DNA of 26,192 nucleotides, from the NCBI GenBank assembly GCA_030152675.1, contig JASLIY010000069.1, forward strand, positions 1-26,192. The letters run 5' to 3'. Numbering within the stretch: position 1 is the stretch's first letter; each line of letters opens with the position of its first letter. The notes beneath the pieces were generated by a model. The model searched no databases and was not told where the DNA came from. It saw only the letters and a program-made list of their open reading frames with translations. The DNA comes from Acinetobacter sp. GTDB lineage: Bacteria; Pseudomonadota; Gammaproteobacteria; Pseudomonadales; Moraxellaceae. The translations under genes were made by a program, and so were the position numbers. Shown one piece after another: positions 1 to 8,236 of the stretch.

Positions 1-739
1 CTTGCCTAGGTCTTGCGATGTTGACCTGAAATTCTTGCGCGATATGACCTTGGTCGAGCAAAATGATTCGATCGGCAAGTTTGACGGCTTCATGGACATC
101 ATGAGTGACTAAAATCGCAGTAAAACCTTGCCTATGCCAAAGCTGCTCAATCAAGGTTTGCATTTCTAAGCGGGTTAATGCATCGAGTGCCCCCAAGGGT
201 TCATCGAGTAATAATATTTTAGGTTGATGGGAGAGGGCGCGTGCCAATGCAGTCCGTTGGCGCTGACCACCAGAGAGTTGGGAGGGCCAGTAATTGGCTT
301 GGCTGTGAAGACCAACTTGATCGAGTAGGGTCTGCGCTCTGGCATGCTGTTGTTGGGGGAGGCCGAGTTGGATATTGTCGAGGATATTTTTCCATGGCAG
401 GAGTCGAGGGTCTTGGAACATGACTCGAATGTCCTCATGACTGACGGTGTTCGGCGTTGTCGTCGGCGATTGAAAACGAATCTGGCCTTGGCTGGGCTGT
501 TCTAAATCAGCGATTAATCGTAATAATGTGCTTTTACCACAGCCGCTGCGCCCGACGATGGCGACAAACTCACCGGGCTGGATATGTAAGTTGAGGTTTT
601 TTAAAACCTGTGTATCGGCATAAAACTTGTCTAAATGCTCAATGAAGATTTCGGCGCCCTGTGCATGCTGGGCGGAGTCATGTGGGGTGTTCGTGTTGGT
701 GAGTAGATCGCGATATCGCTGTAGGCTTAAGTCGGTCAT
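1..739 (-). CDS. ssuB: Aliphatic sulfonate ABC transporter ATP-binding protein SsuB (C-terminus cut by window)
   Basis: This is the ATPase of the alkanesulfonate importer and acts on the cytoplasmic face of the inner membrane. The first 246 codons are present and the reading frame runs off the window start, so the C-terminus is missing. All ABC landmarks are readable: Walker [10 protein letters not shown] (about residues 63-71), a Q-loop followed by DPRLLPW as in SsuB-type ATPases, signature LSGGQRQR (about 155-162), Walker B ILLLDEP with D-loop GALD, and H-loop THD (about 212-214). The start is the ATG at 739, 13 bases after the ssuC stop, so it is the third gene of a ssuD-ssuC-ssuB transcript. 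Nitrate, taurine and sulfonate ATPases look alike; the neighbouring ssuD decides the assignment. Confidence 0.93.
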   Translation of the reverse strand, partial: MTDLSLQRYRDLLTNTNTPHDSAQHAQGAEIFIEHLDKFYADTQVLKNLNLHIQPGEFVAIVGRSGCGKSTLLRLIADLEQPSQGQIRFQSPTTTPNTVSHEDIRVMFQDPRLLPWKNILDNIQLGLPQQQHARAQTLLDQVGLHSQANYWPSQLSGGQRQRTALARALSHQPKILLLDEPLGALDALTRLEMQTLIEQLWHRQGFTAILVTHDVHEAVKLADRIILLDQGHIAQEFQVNIARPRQ

Positions 740-752
740 ATTCTGCTCCTGA

Positions 753-1568
753 TTAATGTGGGTAGCCTGGATGCCAACGCAACAGATGTTTTTCCAAATG
801 CAGTGCCAAGCTATCGGCCAATTTGCCTAAAAGTGCGTAGAGCAAAATCCCGACCAGTACGATGTCTGTTTGTAAGAACTCACGTGCATTCATGGTCATA
901 TAGCCAATGCCGGCTTGGGCGGAGATGGTTTCAGCCACGATCAGCAAGACCCAGACCAGGCCGAGAGCAAAGCGTAAGCCGACCAAGATCGAGGGCAATG
1001 CACCGGGGAAGATAATATTTTTATATAGACCCCAAGGGCTGAGGCCGTAACTTTTCCCCATTTCGATCAGTTGCGGATCGACTGCACGAATCCCGTGATA
1101 GGTATTGATATACATTGGAAAGAACACGCCGACCGCAACCAGAAACAGCTTGGCAGTTTCATCTATGCCAAACCACAAAATCACCAACGGGATGAGTGCA
1201 AGCGCAGGAATGTTGCGGATCATTTGTAGGGTGCTATCGAGTAAGGTGGAGGCTGTTTTGGATGAACCATTCAATAAACCCAGTATAAATCCAAGCCCGC
1301 CGCCAATGAATAAACCGAGCATGGCGCGTGCCGCACTGACCTTGACGTGCTGCCATAGTTCACCACTGATCAGTAACTGCCAAAAAGCAGCCACGACCGC
1401 AGTCGGTGCAGGAAGTACTCGGCTATGCAGTAGACCGATATTGGAAGCCAGCTGCCAGCTGATCAACAATAGAAATGGAACGAGCCAAGGTAAGAGGCGT
1501 TGGCGCCAAATTGAGGTTCCACGTGGAAAAACACGCTTGCCTAACCATGTTGAGGAGGATCTACTCAT
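753..1568 (-). CDS. ssuC: Aliphatic sulfonate ABC transporter permease SsuC
   Basis: This 271-residue permease of the binding-protein-dependent family forms the membrane channel for sulfonate uptake. Hydrophobic segments include the stretch near residues 26-44 ([17 protein letters not shown]) and several more across the protein. The cytoplasmic coupling loop that contacts SsuB is recognisable as the EAA-type motif around [24 protein letters not shown]. Its start codon overlaps the ssuD stop by four bases (ATGA), a sign of translational coupling within the ssu operon. TauC-like permeases have the same architecture; the adjacent alkanesulfonate monooxygenase favours SsuC. Confidence 0.93.
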   Translation of the reverse strand: MSRSSSTWLGKRVFPRGTSIWRQRLLPWLVPFLLLISWQLASNIGLLHSRVLPAPTAVVAAFWQLLISGELWQHVKVSAARAMLGLFIGGGLGFILGLLNGSSKTASTLLDSTLQMIRNIPALALIPLVILWFGIDETAKLFLVAVGVFFPMYINTYHGIRAVDPQLIEMGKSYGLSPWGLYKNIIFPGALPSILVGLRFALGLVWVLLIVAETISAQAGIGYMTMNAREFLQTDIVLVGILLYALLGKLADSLALHLEKHLLRWHPGYPH

Positions 1569-2734
1569 GTCGGCTCCTTGAATGGGGTGTGGGGTTGATC
1601 TGGAATATAGTTGTTGGCTACCACCTCACCAAAAGGGCCTGTGATATTGGGTTGCACCAGTTTTTTTCGGGTTTCGATGGGGAGTAGTGGAAACACCAAT
1701 TCAGCAAAGCGGATTGACTCTTCCAAATGCGGATAGCCTGAGAAGATAAAAGTATCGATGCCGAGATCGGCATATTCTTGAATCCGCGCTGCCACGGTTG
1801 CAGGATCACCCACCAAGGCCGTTCCTGCACCGCCACGGACGAGACCGACGCCCGCCCATAGATTGGGGGAGACTTCAAGTTTGCTGCGATCTCCTTGATG
1901 TAGAGCAGACATACGCCGTTGACCGACGGAATCCATTTGATTGAATTTCTTTTGCGCCGCAGAGATGGTGGCATCGTCCACATATTGGATCAGTTCATCC
2001 GCTGCTTGCCATGCAGCTTGTATCGTTTCGCGCACGATGACATGTAGACGAATACCATAATTTAAATGGCGTCCTTTGGCAGCTGCTTTGGCTTTGACTT
2101 GTGCCAGCTTTTCTTTGACTGCCGCAGGAGGCTCACCCCAAGTCAGATAGGTATCCACCTGTGAGGTGGCGAGTTCGACGGCATCTTCTGAAGATCCGCC
2201 AAACCAGAGTGGTGGATAGGGCTGCTGTAATGGGGGATACAGCAGTTTGGCTTGATCGACCTGAAGGCGTTCGCCGTGGAAGGTAAAGGATTCACCTTGA
2301 TGAGCGCGGCTTAAGATCTCACGCCAAATCGTGACATACTCAGTGGCGGTGCGATAACGGGTGGCATGATCTTCATAGATCCCATCGCCTTGCAGTTCTT
2401 GCTCATCGCCGCCTGTGACCAGATTCAGTAAAATCCGTCCATTGGAGAGTCGATCAAAGCTTGCGGTCATACGTGCAGCCAAAGCGGGTGTGGTCACGCC
2501 GGGGCGCAATGCCACCAAAAATTTCAATTTATCGGTCGCGTCAATCAAACTGGCAGCGGTGATCCATGGATCTTCACATGAACGGCCGGTGGGGATTAAG
2601 ACACCTTCATACCCCAATTGGTCAACCGCAATCGCAATTTGCTTCATATAGGCATGATCTACTTGGCGCGCACCTTTGCTGGTTCCTAAATAACGACTAT
2701 CGCCATGCGTGGGAATAAACCAAAATATTTTCAT
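1565..2734 (-). CDS. ssuD: FMNH2-dependent alkanesulfonate monooxygenase SsuD
   Basis: SsuD cleaves C1 and longer alkanesulfonates to aldehyde plus sulfite, using reduced FMN and oxygen, so sulfonate sulfur can enter cysteine synthesis. The 389-residue product begins [17 protein letters not shown] and carries family blocks such as the [17 protein letters not shown] region, [16 protein letters not shown] and the long C-terminal helix region, matching the usual length of about 380. The ATG at 2734 follows an AAGGAAC ribosome binding site. It is the first visible gene of the operon. SsuD needs a flavin reductase (SsuE), and the importer needs a binding protein (SsuA); neither is adjacent, so both must be encoded elsewhere if the pathway works. 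Confidence 0.95.
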   Translation of the reverse strand: MKIFWFIPTHGDSRYLGTSKGARQVDHAYMKQIAIAVDQLGYEGVLIPTGRSCEDPWITAASLIDATDKLKFLVALRPGVTTPALAARMTASFDRLSNGRILLNLVTGGDEQELQGDGIYEDHATRYRTATEYVTIWREILSRAHQGESFTFHGERLQVDQAKLLYPPLQQPYPPLWFGGSSEDAVELATSQVDTYLTWGEPPAAVKEKLAQVKAKAAAKGRHLNYGIRLHVIVRETIQAAWQAADELIQYVDDATISAAQKKFNQMDSVGQRRMSALHQGDRSKLEVSPNLWAGVGLVRGGAGTALVGDPATVAARIQEYADLGIDTFIFSGYPHLEESIRFAELVFPLLPIETRKKLVQPNITGPFGEVVANNYIPDQPHTPFKEPT

Positions 2735-3071
2735 TTTTTTGTTCCTTGTGCGTTGCTTTAATTTTGAATGTTGCAGGCATCTTTAAGGTGAGCTGAAAGC
2801 GTAGTGTGCCGTTGAGGGTGATGACATTTTTTAGGATATGCAGTCATAACAGCCTCAGGCATCAGGGGGAGTACACTGCTACGCTAATCGGCTTTTGATT
2901 TTAAAAAAAATAAATTTTTAGGCTTTGAACATCAGAATAAAAGATAAAATAAAACAAGAATTTCTTATGGGATTATGTGATTTTGAAGAGGCGACTTGCG
3001 CTACAGAGTGAGCAGCGAAGGTGATTGGCGGGTATGAATGAGATGATGAGATGTGCTACAGCGATCAAAAT
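2735..3071. other. Intergenic region upstream of ssuD, no gene seen
   Basis: About 340 bases separate the argA terminator from ssuD. I find no credible coding region. An AT-rich stretch around 2895-2960 and the bases leading to the AAGGAAC site presumably hold the ssu promoter. A short GCCTGAGGC palindrome lies near 2850. In other bacteria ssu genes are activated by CysB or Cbl under sulfur limitation, but I cannot point to a defined site here. Confidence 0.5.
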
Positions 3072-3108
3072 CAAAGCCATGCTCATCTTCAAGATCAGCA
3101 TGGCTTTG
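3072..3108 (-). terminator. Terminator of argA
   Basis: Perfect 12-base arms (CAAAGCCATGCT at 3072-3083 and AGCATGGCTTTG at 3097-3108) with a 13-base loop lie 25 bases beyond the argA stop. On the minus strand the hairpin is followed by the weakly T-rich GATTTTGATC, so it resembles a rho-independent terminator with a poor T tract. Confidence 0.7.
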
Positions 3109-3132
3109 GGGTGTTGCATTCACATCAGGCGT

Positions 3133-4488
3133 TTAAGCAATCGGTTTTTTGAACACTAAAGAATTACGTTGAAAGTTATATAGCGCTTGGCGCGATGCCG
3201 GCAGTTCATCGACGCTGGCAGGTTGAAAGCCATGCTCAATAAACCAATGTGCCGTGCGTGTAGTCAGCACAAATAACTGTTGAATCGATTGCTGTCGTGC
3301 TTTGCTTTCTAAGAAATTCAGGATCTGTGTGCCGCGATTGGATTTACGATAACTCGGGTGCACTGCGACGCAAGCAATTTCAGCGGACTTGGCTTGTTCT
3401 GGGCTCTGCGGGAAGGGGTAGAGGGCTGCACAGGCCAAAATCGTGCCGTCGCGCTCAATGACCGCGAACTGACCAATTTCATTTTCTAAACGCTCACGTG
3501 AGCGATATACCAAGATGCCTTCTTCCTCAAGTGGTCGTAATAGATTGATTAATCCTCCGACGTCATTGATATTGGCCATGCGTACTTCTTCATAGTGCGC
3601 ATCCGAAATCATGGTGCCCACACCATCACGAGTGAACAGTTCTTCGATCAGCGCACCATCATAGGCATAGGACAATAGATGTACCCGATGTACGCCTTTG
3701 AGCGAGGCGACTCTGGCATTGGCCAGATAGAGTGCGATGTCCGGATTGGAGTCTTGATATTTGGCAATGTGTTGATCCAGTTGATGTGGGGAGATTTCCC
3801 GTAATAAATCTCCAAACTCATTCAGCAGACCTTGTTGTTTGCCCAAGAAAATCAGCTTATCTGCGCCAAGATCAATTGCCGCTTTGGTTGCAACCTCTTC
3901 GGTCAGCAGGTTGAAGACTTCACCTGTGGTGGAGTATCCGGTCGGTCCGAGTAGCACGATGTTGTGGTTGTCGAGATGTTTTTGAATCGCTTCGGTGTCG
4001 AGGGTACGGACTTCACCGGTCAGTTGAAAATCAATTCCTTCTCGAATGCCATAGGGTTTGGCCGTCACAAAGTTTCCTGAGACCACATCGATTTTGGCAC
4101 CAAACATTGGGGAGTTGGCCAATCCCATTGAAAGTAATGCTTCAATTTGCAGTCGGATCGAGCCTACAGCGCTCATGATCGCACCGAGTGAATCACGGGT
4201 GGTGATGCGTCGATGGGCATGCATTGGGGTTTGAATATTTTTTTCGGTGAGATTTTGATTGATTTGCGGGCGTGCGCCGTGAACCAAAATCAGGCGTATG
4301 CCCAACGAGTGTAATAAGACAATGTCATGGATAATATGTTGAAAATTAGGGTGCTGGACGGCTTCACCACCAAACATAATGATGAATGTCTTATCGCGGT
4401 GAGTATTGATATAAGGCGCGGAGTGGCGAAACCAATGTACATACTGTTGTGTGCTACTGTTGTTTTTTTCATTTTGCTCGGTGTGCAT
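3133..4488 (-). CDS. argA: N-acetylglutamate synthase ArgA (amino-acid N-acetyltransferase)
   Basis: This enzyme makes N-acetylglutamate from glutamate and acetyl-CoA, the first step of arginine biosynthesis, in the cytosol. The 451-residue protein has the classical two-domain bacterial layout: an N-terminal amino-acid-kinase-like domain (from about residue 25, IIMFGGEAVQHPNFQ, with the later LLGPTGYSTTGEVFNL block) that usually binds arginine as feedback inhibitor, and a C-terminal GNAT acetyltransferase domain (about 305-445) with the acetyl-CoA loop region CVAVHPSYRKSNRGTQIL. Length fits the family (E. coli ArgA is 443). The ATG at 4488 has no strong ribosome binding site, but no better start lies upstream because an in-frame stop occurs at 4495-4497. 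It appears monocistronic, with its own terminator. Confidence 0.95.
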   Translation of the reverse strand: MHTEQNEKNNSSTQQYVHWFRHSAPYINTHRDKTFIIMFGGEAVQHPNFQHIIHDIVLLHSLGIRLILVHGARPQINQNLTEKNIQTPMHAHRRITTRDSLGAIMSAVGSIRLQIEALLSMGLANSPMFGAKIDVVSGNFVTAKPYGIREGIDFQLTGEVRTLDTEAIQKHLDNHNIVLLGPTGYSTTGEVFNLLTEEVATKAAIDLGADKLIFLGKQQGLLNEFGDLLREISPHQLDQHIAKYQDSNPDIALYLANARVASLKGVHRVHLLSYAYDGALIEELFTRDGVGTMISDAHYEEVRMANINDVGGLINLLRPLEEEGILVYRSRERLENEIGQFAVIERDGTILACAALYPFPQSPEQAKSAEIACVAVHPSYRKSNRGTQILNFLESKARQQSIQQLFVLTTRTAHWFIEHGFQPASVDELPASRQALYNFQRNSLVFKKPIA

Positions 4489-4574
4489 GCCTATTTATCG
4501 CCAAAATTCTAAGGACTGCATGATTCTAAACAAAATGCTAAACAAAAAACAGATAAAGGCCGAGTGAGACATGC

Positions 4575-4600
4575 AAAAGCCCAAAACAGGTTTGGGCTTG
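4575..4600 (-). terminator. Terminator of the first RcnB-like gene
   Basis: Nine-base arms AAGCCCAAA (4577-4585) and TTTGGGCTT (4591-4599) with a 5-base loop. On the minus strand the stem is followed by TTTTGC, and it lies 25 bases past the stop of the gene at 4625-4924. Confidence 0.8.
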
Positions 4601-4624
4601 CGTCGTTGAGGTGAGATGACTGGA

Positions 4625-4924
4625 TTAAAGTACGCGAATAATTAGATGATTTTTAGTGTTGACCAAGACATAGCTGTTTTGAACTTTGTACCATTTTTGA
4701 CCACGGCCTGGTTGGGACAGTTGGCGGTATTTTCGATGATCTACTGCAAAACGTGAAGATTGATAATTGTTAGGTAAATATTGACCACTGCGCCATTTTT
4801 GATTGTTCTGGCTAGCATGTGCATTATGATTTTGTGGTGAATGATTGCCTGTTGCGGCCATTGCTGAAGTACTCAAGAATGCAGCTGCGATTGGTAAAGT
4901 GACAACGATAAGAAATTTTTTCAT
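4625..4924 (-). CDS. RcnB-family small periplasmic protein, copy 1
   Basis: The 99-residue product has a clear signal peptide (MKKFLIVVTLPIAAAFLSTSAMA, cleavage expected after AMA) and a C-terminal RcnB-like module: KWRSGQYLPNNY, then an aromatic/basic block, then GRGQKWYKVQNSYVLVNTKNHLIIRVL. In E. coli RcnB is a periplasmic protein needed for nickel/cobalt homeostasis with the RcnA exporter; most members of this family are uncharacterised. The linker after the signal peptide holds several His and Asn residues (NHSPQNHNAHASQ), so metal contact is possible but unproven. It lies downstream of a second RcnB-like gene with 187 bases between them, and no rcnA or rcnR is nearby. The leader can fold so that the GGAG ribosome binding site is paired (separate entry). 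Confidence 0.8.
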   Translation of the reverse strand: MKKFLIVVTLPIAAAFLSTSAMAATGNHSPQNHNAHASQNNQKWRSGQYLPNNYQSSRFAVDHRKYRQLSQPGRGQKWYKVQNSYVLVNTKNHLIIRVL

Positions 4925-4932
4925 GTCTCTAA

Positions 4933-4998
4933 CTCCGTTTAATTGCGCTGAAATGCGACAGAATTAAATTAACGGAGCATTGGAGATTAAACGTGGAG
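4933..4998 (-). promoter_or_regulatory. 5' leader hairpin that pairs the ribosome binding site of RcnB-like copy 1
   Basis: On the minus strand the leader reads CTCCGTTAATT (4967-4977), a 22-base loop, then AATTAAACGGAG (4933-4944), which contains the GGAG ribosome binding site eight bases before the ATG. The arms pair over 11 bases with one bulged A, so the ribosome binding site would be buried. A second upstream segment (GGAG and ATTAAAC on the plus strand, 4986-4998) is also complementary to the same arm, giving an alternative pairing. The pairing is visible; a switch or RNA-thermometer role is inference. The transcription start is unknown. Confidence 0.4.
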
Positions 4999-5047
4999 TG
5001 AATTTATTCAATTGTGAAATTCATGAATAGTTCATGTAGATGAGGTT

Positions 5048-5108
5048 TCAGCCTGCCCCTGAGATCGCCTCTCGCCGAGACGATCACGTGATTCAATGTT
5101 CAGGCTGA
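5048..5108 (-). other. Structured intercistronic segment between the two RcnB-like genes
   Basis: An outer 8-base inverted repeat, TCAGCCTG (5048-5055) with CAGGCTGA (5101-5108), encloses a nested GATCG...CGATC (5063-5067 and 5081-5085), inside which TCTC pairs with GAGA around GCC. The perfect palindrome ATCACGTGAT lies at 5083-5092. It begins three bases past the stop of the upstream RcnB-like gene. It may be a terminator, a processing site or a protein-bound repeat; no T tract follows. Confidence 0.4.
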
Positions 5109-5111
5109 GGT

Positions 5112-5498
5112 TTAGAGACTCATGATTTGAATGATGCTGTTGTTCTCGGTATTGACCAATATAAAATCATTATTGATCTTGTACCACTGTTGATTACGGC
5201 TTGGTTTGGAGAGGTTATATTCGCGATATTCAACTTTATAGCCATCACCGCGATAATGTTGTGGCATCACATAGCCGGCTTGCCACTTGTGCTGTTGTAA
5301 GCGACGGACACCACGTTCTTCACGCTCACGACGCTTTTCGAGGAGCTGATCTTCTGAGCGACCTTCTTTGTAGTTTTGACGTGATTGATCACGCTTTGCA
5401 TAGCCATTGCTATTGTGTTCACGTGGATCAGCGTTTGCGATTTGAGTGATTAAAGTCAGATTAAAGAAAATTGCCAAGATCGCCAAAATCTTATTCAT
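5112..5498 (-). CDS. RcnB-family small periplasmic protein, copy 2
   Basis: This 128-residue protein starts at 5498 after a strong AAGGAGGA ribosome binding site and has a signal peptide (MNKILAILAIFFNLTLITQIANA, cleavage probably after NA). A highly charged, probably helical segment follows (about residues 35-68, KRREREERGVRRLQQ), then the RcnB-like module KWQAGYVMPQHYRGDGYKVEYREYNLSKPSRNQQWYKINNDFILVNTENNSIIQIM. The module lines up with that of the neighbouring 99-residue protein, so the two probably arose by duplication, but their linkers differ: His/Asn-rich in one, Arg/Glu-rich here. Function in Acinetobacter is unknown; metal homeostasis is only a family-level guess. Confidence 0.8.
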   Translation of the reverse strand: MNKILAILAIFFNLTLITQIANADPREHNSNGYAKRDQSRQNYKEGRSEDQLLEKRREREERGVRRLQQHKWQAGYVMPQHYRGDGYKVEYREYNLSKPSRNQQWYKINNDFILVNTENNSIIQIMSL

Positions 5499-5775
5499 GC
5501 TGAATCCTCCTTCAATAAAATACTCAGTTTTTCACGGATATAATGTACTGATAAAATGCAGAGAAACTGTGAAGATCACAAAAAATACGCCGCAAAACTG
5601 TAAAGATAAGAGACACATATTTTAGTAGCGCTTCATAAACGCCGGCGCTCGTCCTCTTAAGTTATTTTACAGTTTAACTATGGCAGAGTGATGATTTTTA
5701 ATCAAAGTTTTAAAAGTAAATTTAGAATGATGATTGCTTTGGAATAATTGAAAAGTGAACGGTTCGACACGAGCA
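5499..5775. other. Intergenic region upstream of RcnB-like copy 2, no gene seen
   Basis: AT-rich DNA holding the presumed promoter of the gene ending at 5112. I find no ORF with a ribosome binding site and no clear repeat apart from the hairpin at 5776-5804. Confidence 0.5.
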
Positions 5776-5804
5776 AGCACTGCGCTCTTGTTGAGCGCAG
5801 TGCT
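5776..5804 (-). terminator. Strong hairpin downstream of yciK, probable terminator
   Basis: Perfect 12-base arms AGCACTGCGCTC (5776-5787) and GAGCGCAGTGCT (5793-5804) with a 5-base loop, 43 bases past the stop of the SDR gene. Neither strand has a good T tract after the stem (minus strand TTGCTCG), so intrinsic termination is uncertain. Confidence 0.5.
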
Positions 5805-5847
5805 GAAAAACAGCGTATGCAGTCTATTTGGGTCTGGCTGCTATGAC

Positions 5848-6594
5848 TTAGTCTTGAGCGTCGATGCTGCTGCCACTCATATGCTGACTGTCCTCGCCCA
5901 TCAGATATAAATAGGCAGGCATGATCATTTCTGGCGTTGGCAGTGTTTTTGGATCTTCATCTGGATAGGCTTTGGCACGCATCGCAGTCCGTGTTCCACC
6001 AGGATTGATGCAGTTAAAGCGAATGTTAGGATATTGATTTTCAGATGCAAACAAGGTGCTGACCGCTTCAATTGCAATTTTTGCAACAGAGTAGGCACCC
6101 CAAGTGGCACGTGCTTCACGACCTACGCCAGAGCTGGTGAATACCACAGATGCATGTTCAGACTTTTGCAACAATGGCATTAAGGCTTGGGTCAGGACAA
6201 AAGGCGCGCGTAGATTGACTGCCATCACATCATCCCAGACTTCGGCCGGGAAGTTGACCAGTTCTGTACGCTCACCCAAGATCCCCGCATTGTGCAAGAT
6301 CCCATCGAGGCGGCCGAACTGTTGCTCTAAGGTGGAGAGCAGCAACTCATAATCTCGAGGGGATGCGGTTGAAAGCTGCAAAGGTAATATTGCCGGTTGT
6401 GGTGCGCCTAAGCCTTCGATTTCATCATAAATGACTTCGAGCTTGTTCAATGTGCGACCATGCAAGACCACGGTTGCGCCGTGTAAGGCATAACTGATTG
6501 CTGCTGCACGACCAATGCCATCCCCAGCACCAGTGATCAAAATAATTTTATCTTTGAGTAGGTCAGGGCGAGGTTGGTATTCTGAAAACTTCAT
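5848..6594 (-). CDS. yciK: YciK-family short-chain dehydrogenase/reductase
   Basis: A 248-residue classical SDR oxidoreductase. It shows the cofactor loop TGAGDGIG (about residues 21-28), the HGRT segment typical of the YciK group at the end of the second strand, NAG (about 102-104), and the catalytic Ser-Tyr-Lys set in SSGVGREARATWGAYSVAK. The YciK substrate is not established. It is the last gene of a ubiG-gph-yciK run on the minus strand, 54 bases after gph, and is followed by a strong hairpin. The ATG at 6594 is the natural start, since the family normally begins just before the PDLLKDKIILITGAG segment. Confidence 0.87.
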   Translation of the reverse strand: MKFSEYQPRPDLLKDKIILITGAGDGIGRAAAISYALHGATVVLHGRTLNKLEVIYDEIEGLGAPQPAILPLQLSTASPRDYELLLSTLEQQFGRLDGILHNAGILGERTELVNFPAEVWDDVMAVNLRAPFVLTQALMPLLQKSEHASVVFTSSGVGREARATWGAYSVAKIAIEAVSTLFASENQYPNIRFNCINPGGTRTAMRAKAYPDEDPKTLPTPEMIMPAYLYLMGEDSQHMSGSSIDAQD

Positions 6595-6648
6595 CTAAAA
6601 CCTCCAAAAATGTTATTGGATTAAGTTGTATTGTTGTGAGGCTCTACG

Positions 6649-7323
6649 CTAGTTGAGCTGGAGTAATTGTTGAATCTTATGCTGTAACTCTGTGACATTG
6701 TTGACTATACAATCTGCCTGCCAAGCGTTCAAATCATCTCTATACTGCAGTGGCAAATAGCCATAGGCCGCCAAGATGGTGTACATATTGGCGTTGCGTC
6801 CTGCATCGATATCGCGTGGATGGTCGCCGACATAGATGATTTGTGTCGCATCAAGGTCGATCTGTTTCGCAGCCAGATACATGGGTTCAGGGTCGGGTTT
6901 GGTATGGGTCACATCTTCTGGACAGACCAATACCGCACAGCGCTGGCTCAACTGCAGCGCATCTAAGAGTGATTCACTGAGCCAACGGGGTTTGTTGGTG
7001 ACGATGCCCCATGGAATTTCGTGTGCCTCAAGTTGTTCTAATAACGCCGGCATGCCAGCAAACAGATCGGTATCAACCGCGATTTCTTCGGCATACAGAT
7101 CTAAGAAGCGTTGACGATGTGCCAAAAAAACCGCATCGGTGCTGTCAAGTTCAGGATAGACCAACTGCACCATTGCACGTGCGCCCTCAGAAACTTGGGT
7201 GCGAATGCGTTCAGCGCTGACGACTTCACGACCTTCTGCACGGCACATGTCTTGAATGATGCGAATAAAATCTGCTGCTGTATCAATCAAGGTTCCATCG
7301 AGATCAAACAGGACCGCCTTCAT
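6649..7323 (-). CDS. gph: Phosphoglycolate phosphatase, HAD family
   Basis: This cytosolic HAD hydrolase (224 residues) most likely removes phosphate from 2-phosphoglycolate, a by-product of DNA repair and oxidative damage. Motif I is [10 protein letters not shown] at residues 6-15 with the nucleophilic Asp; motif II is VTNKP; the Mg-binding acidic motif is [11 protein letters not shown] near residue 166. The cap is the small helical type between motifs I and II. Its start overlaps the ubiG stop by four bases, indicating translational coupling. The related pyrophosphatase PpaX and MupP (N-acetylmuramate-6-phosphate phosphatase) look similar. A gph next to ubiG is a known arrangement, and in Pseudomonas a homologue at this position acts as MupP in cell-wall recycling, so MupP activity is a serious alternative, also suggested by ampD in the same window. 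Confidence 0.85.
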   Translation of the reverse strand: MKAVLFDLDGTLIDTAADFIRIIQDMCRAEGREVVSAERIRTQVSEGARAMVQLVYPELDSTDAVFLAHRQRFLDLYAEEIAVDTDLFAGMPALLEQLEAHEIPWGIVTNKPRWLSESLLDALQLSQRCAVLVCPEDVTHTKPDPEPMYLAAKQIDLDATQIIYVGDHPRDIDAGRNANMYTILAAYGYLPLQYRDDLNAWQADCIVNNVTELQHKIQQLLQLN

Positions 7324-8054
7324 AGCGAACCTGCATCTTGACTGTTGTTGGTATTTTGCGTGTAGACCATGTAGTTGACATCAACATTGGCTGCGAGCCA
7401 ATAGTGTTTGGTCAATGGGTTGTAATGCAGGCCGGTCATGTCTTTGAGCTGTAAACCCGCTTGGCGGATATCATGTGCAAGTTCAGATGGTTTAATAAAT
7501 TTATGATAATCATGTGTGCCTTTTTTAAGTAGGCGCAGCACGTATTCAGCACCAATGATCGCAAATAGATAAGCTTTAGGATTGCGATTGATGGTCGAGA
7601 AAAACACATGGCCACCTGGTTTGACCAGTTTTTGGCAGGCTTGAATGATCGAGGCTGGATCCGGAACGTGCTCTAGCATTTCCATGCAAGTGACCACGTC
7701 ATATTGGCCGGCTTGTTCTTCTGCAAGCTGCTCAACCGGAACTTGGCGATACTCAATGTTATGCACGTTTTCTTGTTCAGCATGTAAGCGCGCAACATTT
7801 AAAGGGGCCAGCCCCATATCGATCCCAAGCACCTGGGCACCGCGACGCGCCATACTCTCCGCTAAAATACCGCCGCCACAGCCGACATCGAGAATTTTTT
7901 TATCGCTTAAGCCGCCAGAATGCTCATCAATCCAGTTGAGGCGCAATGGATTGATTTGATGGAGTGGGCGAAACTCTGAATGCTGATCCCACCACAAAGC
8001 AGCAAGCGCTTCAAATTTCGCAATTTCTTGTGGGTCGACATTTAGTTGCGACAT
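7320..8054 (-). CDS. ubiG: Ubiquinone biosynthesis O-methyltransferase UbiG
   Basis: UbiG performs both O-methylations of ubiquinone biosynthesis using S-adenosylmethionine. The start is set at the ATG at 8054 ([19 protein letters not shown]) because a strong GAGGTGG ribosome binding site precedes it by six bases and the protein then matches the usual length of about 240 (244 residues here); an upstream in-frame ATG at 8099 lacks such a site. The SAM-binding motif I is [20 protein letters not shown], followed by the acidic GIDMG and the [15 protein letters not shown] segment typical of UbiG. It heads the ubiG-gph-yciK operon and is divergent from dsbA across about 180 bases. Confidence 0.95.
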   Translation of the reverse strand: MSQLNVDPQEIAKFEALAALWWDQHSEFRPLHQINPLRLNWIDEHSGGLSDKKILDVGCGGGILAESMARRGAQVLGIDMGLAPLNVARLHAEQENVHNIEYRQVPVEQLAEEQAGQYDVVTCMEMLEHVPDPASIIQACQKLVKPGGHVFFSTINRNPKAYLFAIIGAEYVLRLLKKGTHDYHKFIKPSELAHDIRQAGLQLKDMTGLHYNPLTKHYWLAANVDVNYMVYTQNTNNSQDAGSL

Positions 8055-8150
8055 AATAAGCCACCTCGGAGTAATGTGTTTGAATACAAAATTTTGCAAG
8101 TTCTTAGTGTAGCGATTATTCTAGAAAAAGCGATCAATCATCAAAAAAAG

Positions 8151-8180
8151 TTCACACAAGAAAAACCATATTCCTATATA
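8151..8180 (+). promoter_or_regulatory. Candidate dsbA promoter
   Basis: TTCACA (8151-8156) and TATATA (8175-8180) are spaced by 18 bases, about 57 bases before the chosen dsbA start, in an AT-rich divergent region. The -35 is a moderate match only. Confidence 0.35.
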
Positions 8181-8236
8181 TGTTTTATAGTTAGATCATA
8201 AGCTATACCAAACCAATCATGAGGATAACGAAGTCA

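Noticed and set aside
1105..1581. 158-codon plus-strand reading opposite ssuC
   Set aside because: It lies antisense to a well-supported permease, has no ribosome binding site of its own, and its protein lacks any recognisable pattern.
4495..4521. 8-codon mini-ORF (MQSLEFWR) ending 6 bases before argA, as a possible leader peptide
   Set aside because: It has no ribosome binding site and only one Arg codon, so an attenuation role is not supported.
5201..5449. 82-codon plus-strand reading opposite the second RcnB-like gene
   Set aside because: Antisense shadow of a gene with a clear signal peptide and conserved module; no ribosome binding site.
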